Shown: positions 17,804-26,156 of the stretch, one piece after another
How the letters are laid out: every line of letters begins with the position of its first letter
Position numbering within the stretch: position 1 is the stretch's first letter
From: Ornithinibacillus massiliensis
GTDB lineage: Bacteria > Bacillota > Bacilli > Bacillales > Amphibacillaceae
NCBI RefSeq assembly: GCF_018310345.1
Contig: NZ_JAGXBY010000004.1
Location: 62,001 to 126,000, forward strand
Direction of reading: 5' to 3'
Length of the DNA stretch: 64,000 bases
Notes under the pieces: model-generated
Told to the model about the DNA's origin: nothing
The model's input: the letters and a program-made list of their open reading frames with translations, nothing else
Databases searched by the model: none
Translations under genes and position numbers: made by a program

Positions 17804-18796
17804 GTGGTACTACAAAAGGGGAAAAAGAACTGTATAACAGATGTAGAGGGTGTACAAGTAGGACATAAGACATTATATGAAAAAGTGAATAAAGAACAAA
17901 CCATCTGTACCGGAGTCACCGCTATCCTACCACATTCAGGCAATCTCTTCTATGAAAAGGTACGGGCTGGCTGCCATGTCATTAATGGTTACGGAAAAAC
18001 AAGTGGGCTTGTCCAAGTGGAGGAGCTAGGCTTTATTGAATCACCTATTATGCTTACCAATACTTTAAGTATTGGTCCTGTCATGGAGGGTACCGTTACA
18101 TATATGCTCCAACAGAATAAAGAAATAGGTACCTCTGCCGGAACATTAAATGTGGTCGTTGGGGAATGTAATGACGGCTTCTTAAATTCGATGCGACTTC
18201 AAGCTGTCCGACCGAATCATGCTATCGAAGCAATTGAAAATGCAAGTAGTAGTGCTGTTCAACAAGGTGCTGTAGGCGCTGGAAAAGGCATGATTTGTTT
18301 TGGGTATAAAGGTGGTATTGGCACAGCTTCCCGAGTCGTTACAGCGTCCAATGAAAAATACACGGTCGGTTGTCTCGTTCTTAGTAACTTCGGTGATAGT
18401 CAAGATGCATTATTTGCAAACTTCCCAAAGAAGAAAAACCCTAACTCAACAGATGGATCTATTATGATGATTATTGCGACAGATGCACCTTTATACGACA
18501 GGCAATTAAAGCGACTCGCAAAGCGTACTGCTGCAGGACTTGGCCGTGTTGGCAGCCATATGGATAATGGTAGCGGAGATATCGCAATAGCCTTTACAAC
18601 AGCGAATCCCTCTGTTCATAATGTCAATGGTCACCTAGAGTCTATCACATACTTACGTGACGATGACCAAGCAATGAACCAATTATTTCAAGCTGTAGCT
18701 GAAGCAACCGAAGAAGCCATTATTAATTCATTAAAACATGCAGAAACAACGGAAGGCCAAAATGGAAGAGTAATTGAAAAGGCACCACTAACGTAA
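17804..18796 (+). CDS. P1 family peptidase (DmpA/L-aminopeptidase D-esterase type)
   Basis: A 330-residue Ntn-type hydrolase of peptidase family S58. NCITDVEGVQVGHKTL is the classic N-terminal block. GYGKTSGLVQVEELG, TNTLSIGPV and the central GAVGAGKGMICFGYKGGIGTASR region follow; DGSIMMIIATDAPLYDRQL and RLAKRTAAGLGRVGS contain the conserved C-terminal segments. The ORF is open from 17600, but the GGGGGG before the GTG at 17804 places the start there and gives the normal family length. Relatives release N-terminal residues or cleave beta-peptides and D-esters. It is monocistronic and faces the RluA gene across a shared terminator. Confidence 0.85.
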   Translation: MVLQKGKKNCITDVEGVQVGHKTLYEKVNKEQTICTGVTAILPHSGNLFYEKVRAGCHVINGYGKTSGLVQVEELGFIESPIMLTNTLSIGPVMEGTVTYMLQQNKEIGTSAGTLNVVVGECNDGFLNSMRLQAVRPNHAIEAIENASSSAVQQGAVGAGKGMICFGYKGGIGTASRVVTASNEKYTVGCLVLSNFGDSQDALFANFPKKKNPNSTDGSIMMIIATDAPLYDRQLKRLAKRTAAGLGRVGSHMDNGSGDIAIAFTTANPSVHNVNGHLESITYLRDDDQAMNQLFQAVAEATEEAIINSLKHAETTEGQNGRVIEKAPLT

Positions 18797-18808
18797 TGTG
18801 GTGCCTTT
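18779..18808. terminator. bidirectional terminator
   Basis: AAGGCACCAC and GTGGTGCCTTT form a strong stem with a TAACGTAAT loop. It overlaps the last codons of the P1 peptidase gene and lies just beyond the convergent RluA gene, so it can serve both. Confidence 0.75.
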
Positions 18809-18821
18809 GGGCGTTTTAGGG

Positions 18822-19727
18822 TTACCTCGATTTTGTTAAAAACGACTTCGGCATATCTGACTTAAATAACATGAGCTGTCCAGTTACTGGATGATGAAAG
18901 GAAAGTATTTTGGCGTGGAGACCTAATCGACCAATTTCATTCGTTTTTGCTCCATATTTCTTGTCTCCAACAATGGGATATCCAATGTCGCTTAAATGAA
19001 CACGTATTTGATTTTTTCTACCTGTTTCTAGGTTCACTTCTACTAAGCTAAATTGTTTATTCGATTGGATTTTTCGAAAATGTGTGATTGCAAATTGTCC
19101 ATCCTTATCTTGAACAGAGTACATTTTGTGAGTTTTACTTTCCTTCAACCAGGATTTTACGGTTCCTTCTGGCTTCTTTAATTCTCCTTCTACCAGCGCT
19201 ACATAAGTACGCTCTTGAACTAGCTCCTTCCAATTATCCTGAAGCTTTCGTTTTACTTTCTCACTTTTGGCAAACATCATAACACCAGAAGTTTCCTTAT
19301 CTAGACGATGTACAACAAATACACGATTTCTTGGATCACGACGTTTTACATAATCCATTAGCTGGTGTAACGCCGTGTTCTTCTTTTCTGTTTCCGTAGC
19401 GATGGACAATAATCCTGCATCCTTCTCAATGACAATAATCGAATTATCCTCAAATAGTATTTTCATTCCAATTAATGTACTTTCCTTCACCGCTACTTTA
19501 TTTTTTAGTACACTAACAACTTGCCCGGGTTGAAGAGGATAGTTATGCTTTGTTTCGATATGGTCATCTACCTTTACTTGTCCCCGTGTTAGAATAGATT
19601 TTACAGAGTTTCTACTCCTACCTTCCATCTTCTGTAACAAAAAGGCCAATAATTCACTTGGTTCATTTACCTTAAATTTAAGTGTACCACTTCTTGTGGG
19701 CTTCGCATTTCTTCTATTCTGTGACAT
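18822..19727 (-). CDS. RluA family RNA pseudouridine synthase
   Basis: A 301-residue pseudouridine synthase. An N-terminal S4 RNA-binding domain (about residues 15-80, with RSRNSVKSILTRGQVKVDD) precedes the catalytic domain, in which VVHRLDKETSGVMMFAKS holds the catalytic Asp. GRKNQIRVHLSDIGYPIVGDKKYG is the second conserved block. It modifies uridines in rRNA or tRNA; the exact site cannot be told from sequence alone. The 13-bp gap to the upstream small HTH gene suggests co-transcription. Confidence 0.92.
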   Translation of the reverse strand: MSQNRRNAKPTRSGTLKFKVNEPSELLAFLLQKMEGRSRNSVKSILTRGQVKVDDHIETKHNYPLQPGQVVSVLKNKVAVKESTLIGMKILFEDNSIIVIEKDAGLLSIATETEKKNTALHQLMDYVKRRDPRNRVFVVHRLDKETSGVMMFAKSEKVKRKLQDNWKELVQERTYVALVEGELKKPEGTVKSWLKESKTHKMYSVQDKDGQFAITHFRKIQSNKQFSLVEVNLETGRKNQIRVHLSDIGYPIVGDKKYGAKTNEIGRLGLHAKILSFHHPVTGQLMLFKSDMPKSFLTKSR

Positions 19728-19739
19728 TCAACCATTCTC

Positions 19740-19982
19740 CTAGTCTTCATCTTTTACATCAATATCTTCCGGGATAGGGGTATTCAAGTATTCTTGAATC
19801 ATCAGTCTATATTTTTCCACTTGTTCTAAATGGGTGGTGAACTGCGTTTTGTTTACTAGGAACTGTTCTCCATCATGTATGGCACGAATTTTTCCTTGTA
19901 GAACTAAAGACTTCACCTTCGCCTCATGCATGGATAAATATTCTGCTAGCTCTGGTATGGTAACATACAACGTAAACACCAT
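19740..19982 (-). CDS. small excisionase/MerR-type helix-turn-helix protein
   Basis: An 80-residue protein. VTIPELAEYLSMHEAKVKSLVLQGKIRAIHD is a typical excisionase-like winged helix (helix-turn-helix, then the GKIxAxxxG wing). The tail is acidic and helical. No integrase is nearby, so despite the domain name it is more likely a small regulatory protein than a phage excisionase. It sits 12 bp upstream of the pseudouridine synthase gene on the same strand. Confidence 0.7.
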   Translation of the reverse strand: MVFTLYVTIPELAEYLSMHEAKVKSLVLQGKIRAIHDGEQFLVNKTQFTTHLEQVEKYRLMIQEYLNTPIPEDIDVKDED

Positions 19983-20110
19983 CCTATCTTGTATTTATCA
20001 CTAAAAGCGACTAACCAATCCTAACTTTACTAAGTTATTCAATAGTAAAATTTTCCTATGTATAATATAATTACCACATATCTTATTATTTATAGGGGAA
20101 TCACATATAT

Positions 20111-21460
20111 ATGCAATTGGAAATAGATCATATTCAGATTCATTATCAATTATATAATACACGTAGTGAGCAATCCGAATATATCCTGTTGTTGCATGGG
20201 TTGGGACTAGATTTAACGATGTGGGAACCAATTATACCATATCTCCAAGATCATTTTAACATTATCACATTTGACATGAGAGGGCACGGTAAAACAAAAG
20301 CAGATACATCCGTGATTACTTGGGATACACTCGTAGAAGATTTACATACACTTATTACTGCACTCAATATTCCTAAGTTTCACGCAGTAGGATTTGGAAT
20401 CGGTGGGAATCTAGCAATAAAATATTTAGAACAATACCCTGAGAAGGTAGATAAGCTTATTCTGGCATCTGTTTATATGTATTTTCCAAAAGAAGTGACA
20501 GCAAAGCAGCTTCAAAAAAGAAAGCAAATGGTTACAGATGGAAAAATATCTGAACTAGCCAAAAACTTAATCCACCAAATCTGTCACAATCTCACACCAG
20601 AGAAAGAGTATTTATTAATGAAAGCCTATAATAAAGTTGATCAACGAACCTATTTTAATTTCTTTGAAATGCTAACCAAAACGGTTTCGTTAGAGGAATT
20701 AAAGGATATTGATCGAGAGGTTTTATTAATTCAAGGAGAGAAGGATCCACTCTTTCCCATTCAGCAAACTAACTTATATCAAACATACCTGAATAAATCA
20801 GCAAGCTATGTTGTTCCAAATGCATCTAACCTTGTTCCACTGGACAATCCATATACATTCACTACACTCGTATCGAATTTTATTAAAAACGGTTTATCCA
20901 ATTCGTTTACTAATATAATCGAGCAAGAATTTATCAAAAATATCGACTACTTAATTTCCAAAAATTTCAATACTCTGGAGATAAACATAATCAATGGATT
21001 TTCAGTGAAATACCAAGGAAGAGAAATTACCGATAAGTGGAATCAGCGAAAAGCTAAAAATTTGCTAGCTTATTTAGCCTATCATAATTCTACTTCTAGG
21101 GAAGCATTAATTAATGAGTTTTGGGGAGAAATTGATCTAGTTAGTGCAAAAAACAATCTACGTGTAGCATTAAATCATCTTAAAAGTATCTTACAAAATC
21201 ACGGACTTGATTGTCACCTCAGTATCGGTCGCGAAAATATTAGCTTGGTAGGCGATATATCTTTCGACTTATTAAATTACATGCAATTACTTTACGGATG
21301 CGTTCTAGAAAAGGACCTTGAAAGGAAAAAGTCGATTTTTATCGAACTGATGAGCCAATATAAAGAAAGAATGTTCATTGATTTTTATGACGAATGGTTA
21401 TTTGCTATTCAAGATGAAATTGATCAGCAATTAGATAAAATAGTAAGATCACTTAATTAG
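20111..21460 (+). CDS. fusion of a catalytically dead alpha/beta-hydrolase domain to a winged-helix (SARP-like) domain
   Basis: A 449-residue two-part protein. Residues 1-262 are an alpha/beta-hydrolase fold: YILLLHGLGLDLTMW gives the oxyanion block, FDMRGHGKT follows, and LLIQGEKDPLFP has the acid Asp212. The nucleophile elbow reads VGFGIGGN, so Gly96 replaces the catalytic Ser, and VVPNASNLVPLDNP has Asn240 where the catalytic His belongs. Residues 288-385 resemble an OmpR/SARP winged helix (WNQRKAKNLLAYLAYH ... EFWGEIDLVSAKNNLRVALNHLKSIL), followed by a short helical tail like the start of a BTAD. The protein looks like a transcription factor whose hydrolase domain senses a ligand without turning it over. 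Neighbours give no target. Confidence 0.8.
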   Translation: MQLEIDHIQIHYQLYNTRSEQSEYILLLHGLGLDLTMWEPIIPYLQDHFNIITFDMRGHGKTKADTSVITWDTLVEDLHTLITALNIPKFHAVGFGIGGNLAIKYLEQYPEKVDKLILASVYMYFPKEVTAKQLQKRKQMVTDGKISELAKNLIHQICHNLTPEKEYLLMKAYNKVDQRTYFNFFEMLTKTVSLEELKDIDREVLLIQGEKDPLFPIQQTNLYQTYLNKSASYVVPNASNLVPLDNPYTFTTLVSNFIKNGLSNSFTNIIEQEFIKNIDYLISKNFNTLEINIINGFSVKYQGREITDKWNQRKAKNLLAYLAYHNSTSREALINEFWGEIDLVSAKNNLRVALNHLKSILQNHGLDCHLSIGRENISLVGDISFDLLNYMQLLYGCVLEKDLERKKSIFIELMSQYKERMFIDFYDEWLFAIQDEIDQQLDKIVRSLN

Positions 21461-21809
21461 GAACTAAGGAGTACAAAAGGGTCTTAATCCAACTAATAAT
21501 AGGCTATGCTCATGCCCAAGATTTTTTTTACTTACGATTTCTTCCAATATATAGTCGACATCCGATTGGAGTGTATCCTTTGTATTTTTTCACAGCACAA
21601 GCTGGGGAGGTAGGTTGTATTTGTTCAACCTTTTATCCAACTTTTCCCCGAAGAAGTACGCTGCTACAGTCTATCAAATTAGAGGGATCACGGTGTTTTC
21701 CATCGTGCCCCTCCTTCCGCTACAGTCTACATGAGTGAATATAGTGTTTTATCCCGCTATTACTATTATCTTTATGATAGCAGGATCTGGTATTAATTCT
21801 TTGTTAACA
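21461..21809. other. intergenic debris with flanked hairpin
   Basis: No gene is supported here. A stem GAGGGATCACGG / CGTGCCCCTC (21682-21713) is flanked by 11-bp direct repeats GCTACAGTCTA (21663-21673 and 21719-21729). The region lies where the orfB of the neighbouring IS3-type element should be, but no IS3 integrase sequence can be read in any frame. Confidence 0.5.
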
Positions 21810-22235
21810 TTAATTTATCCCTTGACGCTCTCTATATTTATGAAAGCTTACTTCCGATACATCTAATGCATTACATAGGACTTCGATAGGATACTGCTTT
21901 TCTAAGACTTGGATTGCTTTATATTTTTCTTCTTCACAGTGAAGTAAAGTCTCTATGTATGTTTTTAAAGCTTCTACTTCCAATTTCAAATGCTGTAACT
22001 GCTCTTCAACCTTATTCTTCTCCAATGGCTTTGTTGTTTTTCTGATAGGTCTATCGAAGGCTTCAGGACCACTCTTTTTATATTTTTTGATCCATTCATA
22101 AACATTATCCCGATGCCTTATACCTAAATCAGCAATTACCTCTTGGACAGGTTGATCTTCTTCTAGAACTCGTCTAATAGCTTCTAGTTTTATCTCTTTT
22201 GTATATCTGCTATATAGTTGTCTTTTCTTAGTCAA
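21810..22235 (-). CDS. IS3-family OrfA-like transposase protein, orphan
   Basis: A 141-residue protein. Residues 1-65 form a helix-turn-helix (YTKEIKLEAIRRVLEEDQPVQEVIADLGIRHRDNVYEWIKKYKKSG), typical of IS3/IS150 OrfA. Residues 75-110 are a leucine-rich coiled coil. Residues 108-138 (AIQVLEKQYPIEVLCNALDVSEVSFHKYRE) resemble the first segment of OrfB, so the protein ends inside what would be the OrfAB junction. No OrfB catalytic DDE domain follows and terminal repeats were not found. It is either a truncated insertion sequence or an OrfA kept as a DNA-binding protein. Confidence 0.7.
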   Translation of the reverse strand: MTKKRQLYSRYTKEIKLEAIRRVLEEDQPVQEVIADLGIRHRDNVYEWIKKYKKSGPEAFDRPIRKTTKPLEKNKVEEQLQHLKLEVEALKTYIETLLHCEEEKYKAIQVLEKQYPIEVLCNALDVSEVSFHKYRERQGIN

Positions 22236-22489
22236 AACCCATCACCCCTTACTACAAACACTACTCCCCCTAGTGTTTTACTTATTGATCATGACGTAAA
22301 TTATTTTACAATATGCATCATTACACAATCATTACAAAATCTTCATGAAGCAGAACCTCTTCTAGCTCCAATAGCTCCTGGCCATTCTTCTAGCAATGTT
22401 TCTTTTTCTGTAATTTATATCTCCTCCCCTTCGTTGAGTCACCTATTTATACGTTTATCCTTTAAGAATTGTTTCAAGATAATGGAAAT

Positions 22490-23140
22490 TTAGTAGTTAA
22501 TTTTTTCCCAATCAAATAATTTACCTGGATCAACCTTTCTTCCCGGTGCATAATCCTCATGACCAATCACATGGTTTCGACTCCGGGGAATAGTTGGATA
22601 ACGCTTGTGGATATCATTTAGCAATCGGGATAGAGCTCTATACTGTACTTCTGTATAGCCTATAAAATTATCATGTAAGGAATCATAGATTTCTTCTGAT
22701 ACAAAGGGAAGCATTTCTTCCCGAGTACCAATCCCCATTAATTCAATTCCAATACTGTATTCATTCAAGCTATGAGGAAAGAATGGAAGGTACGGAAAGC
22801 TACTTCTACCAGCATGGAAGGCCACCCGATTCTCCGAAACTAGTTGATATATTTCACCATCTCGATTAATCAAATAGTGTGTAGACACGCCATATTCCAT
22901 TAATAACAGATAAAGATCAACTACTTGGTAAGGATTTTCCGGATTAGCTACAACATTACTTAAAGAATGGATAACGATATGTGTAACCTCTTGCTCTCTA
23001 GGCATAGAATAGGCATATGGTAAATAGAGTTCCTTTATTTCTAGCCGAAGGGTCGATTCTTCTAACTCTAATGCAGATAATTTATAGGGAGAGGACCATA
23101 CTAGTATCAGGAAAACGATAATCATTCTAAGATGTCTCAT
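22490..23140 (-). CDS. secreted N-acetylmuramoyl-L-alanine amidase
   Basis: A 216-residue exported protein. An N-terminal hydrophobic segment (MIIVFLILVWSSP) after MRHLR is a signal peptide. The amidase_2/PGRP domain starts at VTHIVIHSLSN, with the first zinc His in IVIHS, AFHAGRSS in the middle and NHVIGHEDYAPGRKVDPG with the second His and the catalytic Lys-Asp region. It cleaves the amide bond between MurNAc and L-Ala in peptidoglycan. The start is set by GAGGAGATGTGAA. It is divergent from the MoxR/VWA pair with a 95-bp control region between them. Confidence 0.88.
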   Translation of the reverse strand: MRHLRMIIVFLILVWSSPYKLSALELEESTLRLEIKELYLPYAYSMPREQEVTHIVIHSLSNVVANPENPYQVVDLYLLLMEYGVSTHYLINRDGEIYQLVSENRVAFHAGRSSFPYLPFFPHSLNEYSIGIELMGIGTREEMLPFVSEEIYDSLHDNFIGYTEVQYRALSRLLNDIHKRYPTIPRSRNHVIGHEDYAPGRKVDPGKLFDWEKINY

Positions 23141-23235
23141 TTCACATCTCCTCTACTTTAATTCTTGCTATCAAACATTCCTTTTGTGATTCAAGTTAAA
23201 AAAGCTTACAATGTTCAAGGAAAGGAGATACCAAC

Positions 23236-24108
23236 ATGACAATAAACTACTCATTACCCAACGAAATAACAACATTAATAAAGGAAAAAAGAAGCCATTC
23301 TGATAAATTTCAAGATCTTATTAGACAAGGTGGGTATATGCCACCTAATAATGACCTGTTAATTGATGCAATTACTGCCCTTAGCATGGGCAAAAACGTA
23401 TTATTAAAAGGTCCTACAGGAGCAGGAAAGACTAAATTTGCAGAAACCCTCTCTAATCTTTTTAATCAACCTATGTTTAGTGTGAACTGCTCAGTTGATT
23501 TAGATGCAGAAAGCTTACTCGGATTTAAAACATTATCTTATCAAGGAGAAAAACAAGTAATCGAATTTGTTCCTGGACCAGTTATCAATGCTATGACAAA
23601 TGGAACATTTCTATATATTGATGAAGTAAATATGGCTAAACCAGAGACATTACCTCTTATTAATGGTGTGCTTGATTACCGAAGAACGATTACAAATCCG
23701 TTTACAAATGATGTGATTACAGCAAAAGACGGATTTGGTGTAATTGCTGCCATTAACGAAGGGTACATTGGTACTGTCCCCCTAAATGAAGCATTAAAAA
23801 ATCGCTTTATTGTGTTAGAAATTCCATATATTGAAGGGGAGCAATTAGAGCAACTAATTAAGACAAATACTCAGTTAACCGATGAAAAACTGATTGAACG
23901 CTTTGTTAAATTGTCCTCCGATTTAATTCAAGCAGTTGTGCAAGGAAAGCTGTCTGAGGATGCCGCATCCATTCGCGCATTATTAGACGCGTGTGATTTA
24001 AGTGTCTTGATTCCACCAAAAAGAGCCGTCCTCCGCTCCATCGTGGATAAGTTAGATGAGGAAAGAGAAAAAGAGTTTGTGAAGAATTTAGCAGAAACTT
24101 ATTTTTAG
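23236..24108 (+). CDS. yojN: MoxR-type AAA+ ATPase (YojN/CbbQ-NorQ like)
   Basis: A 290-residue AAA+ protein. Walker A is KGPTGAGKTKFAE, Walker B region is FLYIDEVNMAKPE, and VIAAINEGYIGTVPLNEALKNRF contains sensor 1 and the arginine finger. The small helical lid follows. MoxR ATPases work with VWA-domain partners to insert metals or remodel protein complexes; here the partner is the next gene, 15 bp downstream. The pair matches B. subtilis yojN-yojO in type and order. The symbol is by resemblance and the client is unknown. Confidence 0.82.
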   Translation: MTINYSLPNEITTLIKEKRSHSDKFQDLIRQGGYMPPNNDLLIDAITALSMGKNVLLKGPTGAGKTKFAETLSNLFNQPMFSVNCSVDLDAESLLGFKTLSYQGEKQVIEFVPGPVINAMTNGTFLYIDEVNMAKPETLPLINGVLDYRRTITNPFTNDVITAKDGFGVIAAINEGYIGTVPLNEALKNRFIVLEIPYIEGEQLEQLIKTNTQLTDEKLIERFVKLSSDLIQAVVQGKLSEDAASIRALLDACDLSVLIPPKRAVLRSIVDKLDEEREKEFVKNLAETYF

Positions 24109-24123
24109 ATAGGAGAATGCAAG

Positions 24124-26031
24124 ATGCATGTCTTTAATGATGCAAGAGTCGATACCAGTCTATTCTTACAGCTTCAAGATCTTGCTAACGTCTTATCTGG
24201 TGATGCTACGATTAAGTTCGAATACAACTTCGGTTCTATTGTAGATCTTATCGATTTTAAGCTCACTGCAAGTCGCTTTTGGGATAATACTAGTTATGAA
24301 ATCAAAGAAGCTGGCTTAAAAACGGATGTCTATTTACGGGCTATAGGAACATTAAGACACTCGACCATTCCTGAAATGAATGCCTTTCTCGATCATATAA
24401 CGGATTCACCCTTACCTAAATTCTCCTATCAATTGTTTGCTTTACTAGAGGACTTACGACTGGAGGAGATTATTAAACATGATCGACCTGGAACAACAAA
24501 AGCCTTTGCCATTCGTAGAGATGCATATCAGCACTACTTTTCTAGTCAGTTAATTGTGAATGCGACGAGAAGCTTTCCCTTGGATGAGCTTTTTTGTTTA
24601 ATCTATTTGCAACTTGTATCAGACCGTCCAAATCCTTCCTTCCCTAAAGCAACAGCTGGACAGTTGCAGAAGTTGGAAGAATTAAAACCATACCTATTCC
24701 AATTATTTGAAGCTAGAAGTACAGCTGATACGACGAGAATAACTGAACAAATTGTATATCGTTTAACTGATTATAAAGACACACTGAATGAATACTTTGT
24801 TTTTCCAGTTAGTCATGTGGAACGGTATGAGAAAAATACTCTATTTGACGAACTGACAAGAACAGATTCATTAAATAACGATGATTTTGAAGAGGTGGAT
24901 CAAGAGGAAAGTGAATACTTTGACCAGGAGTTTTCCACCTGGCATCGGGAAAATAAAAATGAAAACCGTAAGCAAAATTTCTTACAGTTCGAGTTAGAAC
25001 AAGGGACAAATACAAGTATTCTAGGCGGTGGAGCTCGAGAAACAGAAGAGGGAGACCAGGCGATAGCATCTATTCAGGGGGCATCTAGCCAAAGCAAAGA
25101 GAACGATTACTCCGAAATGGAAGCACTGGAAAAGGATGAATCTTCTAAGCAAAGCGGAAAGACGGATGAGTTTGGTGAGGAAAACAAGGATGCTATAAAA
25201 ATAGATAAAGAAGCTAGTACCCCAACACAAGAAGAAATAGAAGACTATCAACAATTTGTAAAGGATATTGAACCATACAAACGCAAATTAGCCAAAACAA
25301 TTGAGAAAACGATTGAGCATAAAAAGAATGAACCACGACGTGATCTCGTTTTCGGTAGATTATCGAAGAAGCTTTTACCAATTATTACGGATGATAATCC
25401 AAGAGTCTTTTATAAGAAGAATGAAGATACGAATGAGTTTGATGCTGTATTCACCCTTCTCGTTGATTGTTCAGCATCCATGCATAATAAAATGGAAGAA
25501 ACAAAGCGCGGAATAGTCCTCTTCCATGAGGTATTAAAGCATTTGAAGATTCCTCATTCTATCATCGGGTTTTGGGAAGATGCAAATGAAGTTAAAGAAG
25601 GCTATCAACCTAATTATTTTCACCGTATTCATACCTTTACTGATTCTTTTTATGAACAGAACGGGCCGAAAATCATGCAGTTAGAACCTGAAGAAGACAA
25701 TCGTGACGGATTTAGTATACGAGTAATTTCAAAAGAGCTTGAGGCTAGAAGAGAAAAGAATAAATTCTTACTCGTTTTTTCTGATGGGGAACCTGCTGCT
25801 GCCAACTATGACCAGAACGGGATAGTGGACACGAATCTAGCTGTTTCAGAAGCTCGTAAAAAAGGGATTGAAATAATTGGTATGTTTTTAGCGAATGGTG
25901 AAATTGAAGAACGCGAAGACCATACTCTGCAAAATATTTATGGAAGAGAACGAGTGATGATTCCTAGTGTAGCGGATCTACCTGAACATTTTGCACCGCT
26001 ATTAAAAAAATTACTACTTAAGACCATTTAA
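24124..26031 (+). CDS. yojO: VWA-domain protein partner of MoxR ATPase (YojO/NorD-CobT like)
   Basis: A 635-residue soluble protein. The N-terminal half is helical. Residues 245-400 are strongly acidic and low-complexity (FEEVDQEESEYFDQEF and similar), and the C-terminal 190 residues are a von Willebrand A domain with the MIDAS motif VDCSASMHNK, then LVFSDGEPAAANY. Such acidic-linker VWA proteins (CobT, NorD, CoxE) act as the platform for a MoxR/CbbQ ring. It starts 15 bp after the ATPase gene with TAGGAGAATGCAAG. No NO-reductase or chelatase genes are nearby, so the client protein must be encoded elsewhere. Confidence 0.85.
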   Translation: MHVFNDARVDTSLFLQLQDLANVLSGDATIKFEYNFGSIVDLIDFKLTASRFWDNTSYEIKEAGLKTDVYLRAIGTLRHSTIPEMNAFLDHITDSPLPKFSYQLFALLEDLRLEEIIKHDRPGTTKAFAIRRDAYQHYFSSQLIVNATRSFPLDELFCLIYLQLVSDRPNPSFPKATAGQLQKLEELKPYLFQLFEARSTADTTRITEQIVYRLTDYKDTLNEYFVFPVSHVERYEKNTLFDELTRTDSLNNDDFEEVDQEESEYFDQEFSTWHRENKNENRKQNFLQFELEQGTNTSILGGGARETEEGDQAIASIQGASSQSKENDYSEMEALEKDESSKQSGKTDEFGEENKDAIKIDKEASTPTQEEIEDYQQFVKDIEPYKRKLAKTIEKTIEHKKNEPRRDLVFGRLSKKLLPIITDDNPRVFYKKNEDTNEFDAVFTLLVDCSASMHNKMEETKRGIVLFHEVLKHLKIPHSIIGFWEDANEVKEGYQPNYFHRIHTFTDSFYEQNGPKIMQLEPEEDNRDGFSIRVISKELEARREKNKFLLVFSDGEPAAANYDQNGIVDTNLAVSEARKKGIEIIGMFLANGEIEEREDHTLQNIYGRERVMIPSVADLPEHFAPLLKKLLLKTI

Positions 26032-26039
26032 GCTGATAA

Positions 26040-26100
26040 GTTCCTGTAGGCTAAGTGAGACCCCTTCTTGAGGAGTCTCACAGCCCACTGGCACTATGGT
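26040..26100. repeat. degenerate GC-rich hairpin, possible relative of the 13-kb repeat
   Basis: CTGTAGGCTAAGTGAGACC and GGAGTCTCACAGCCCACTGG form a short stem (GTGAGACCCC / GGAGTCTCAC, one mismatch). The words GGCTAAGTGAGACCCC and GGAGTCTCACAG recall the inner part of the Bacillus-group repeat at 13067. It follows yojO, and the absence of a clean T-run argues against a simple terminator. Confidence 0.4.
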
Positions 26101-26156
26101 AGACCTAGACCAGAAGTAGCTGAAAAATATAAATCTTACCCTGACTGATGATGCTA

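Noticed and set aside
19740..19982. Phage excisionase indicating a prophage
   Set aside because: No integrase, attachment site or phage genes are near; it is probably a small regulator.
22343..22414. Leftward 23-residue peptide after a strong GGGGAGGAG site
   Set aside because: It would have to start at ATT directly after a TAA codon; no ATG, GTG or TTG is correctly placed.
22218..22493. Rightward 91-codon open frame beside the IS3 OrfA
   Set aside because: It lacks a ribosome binding site, has biased composition and overlaps the amidase end.
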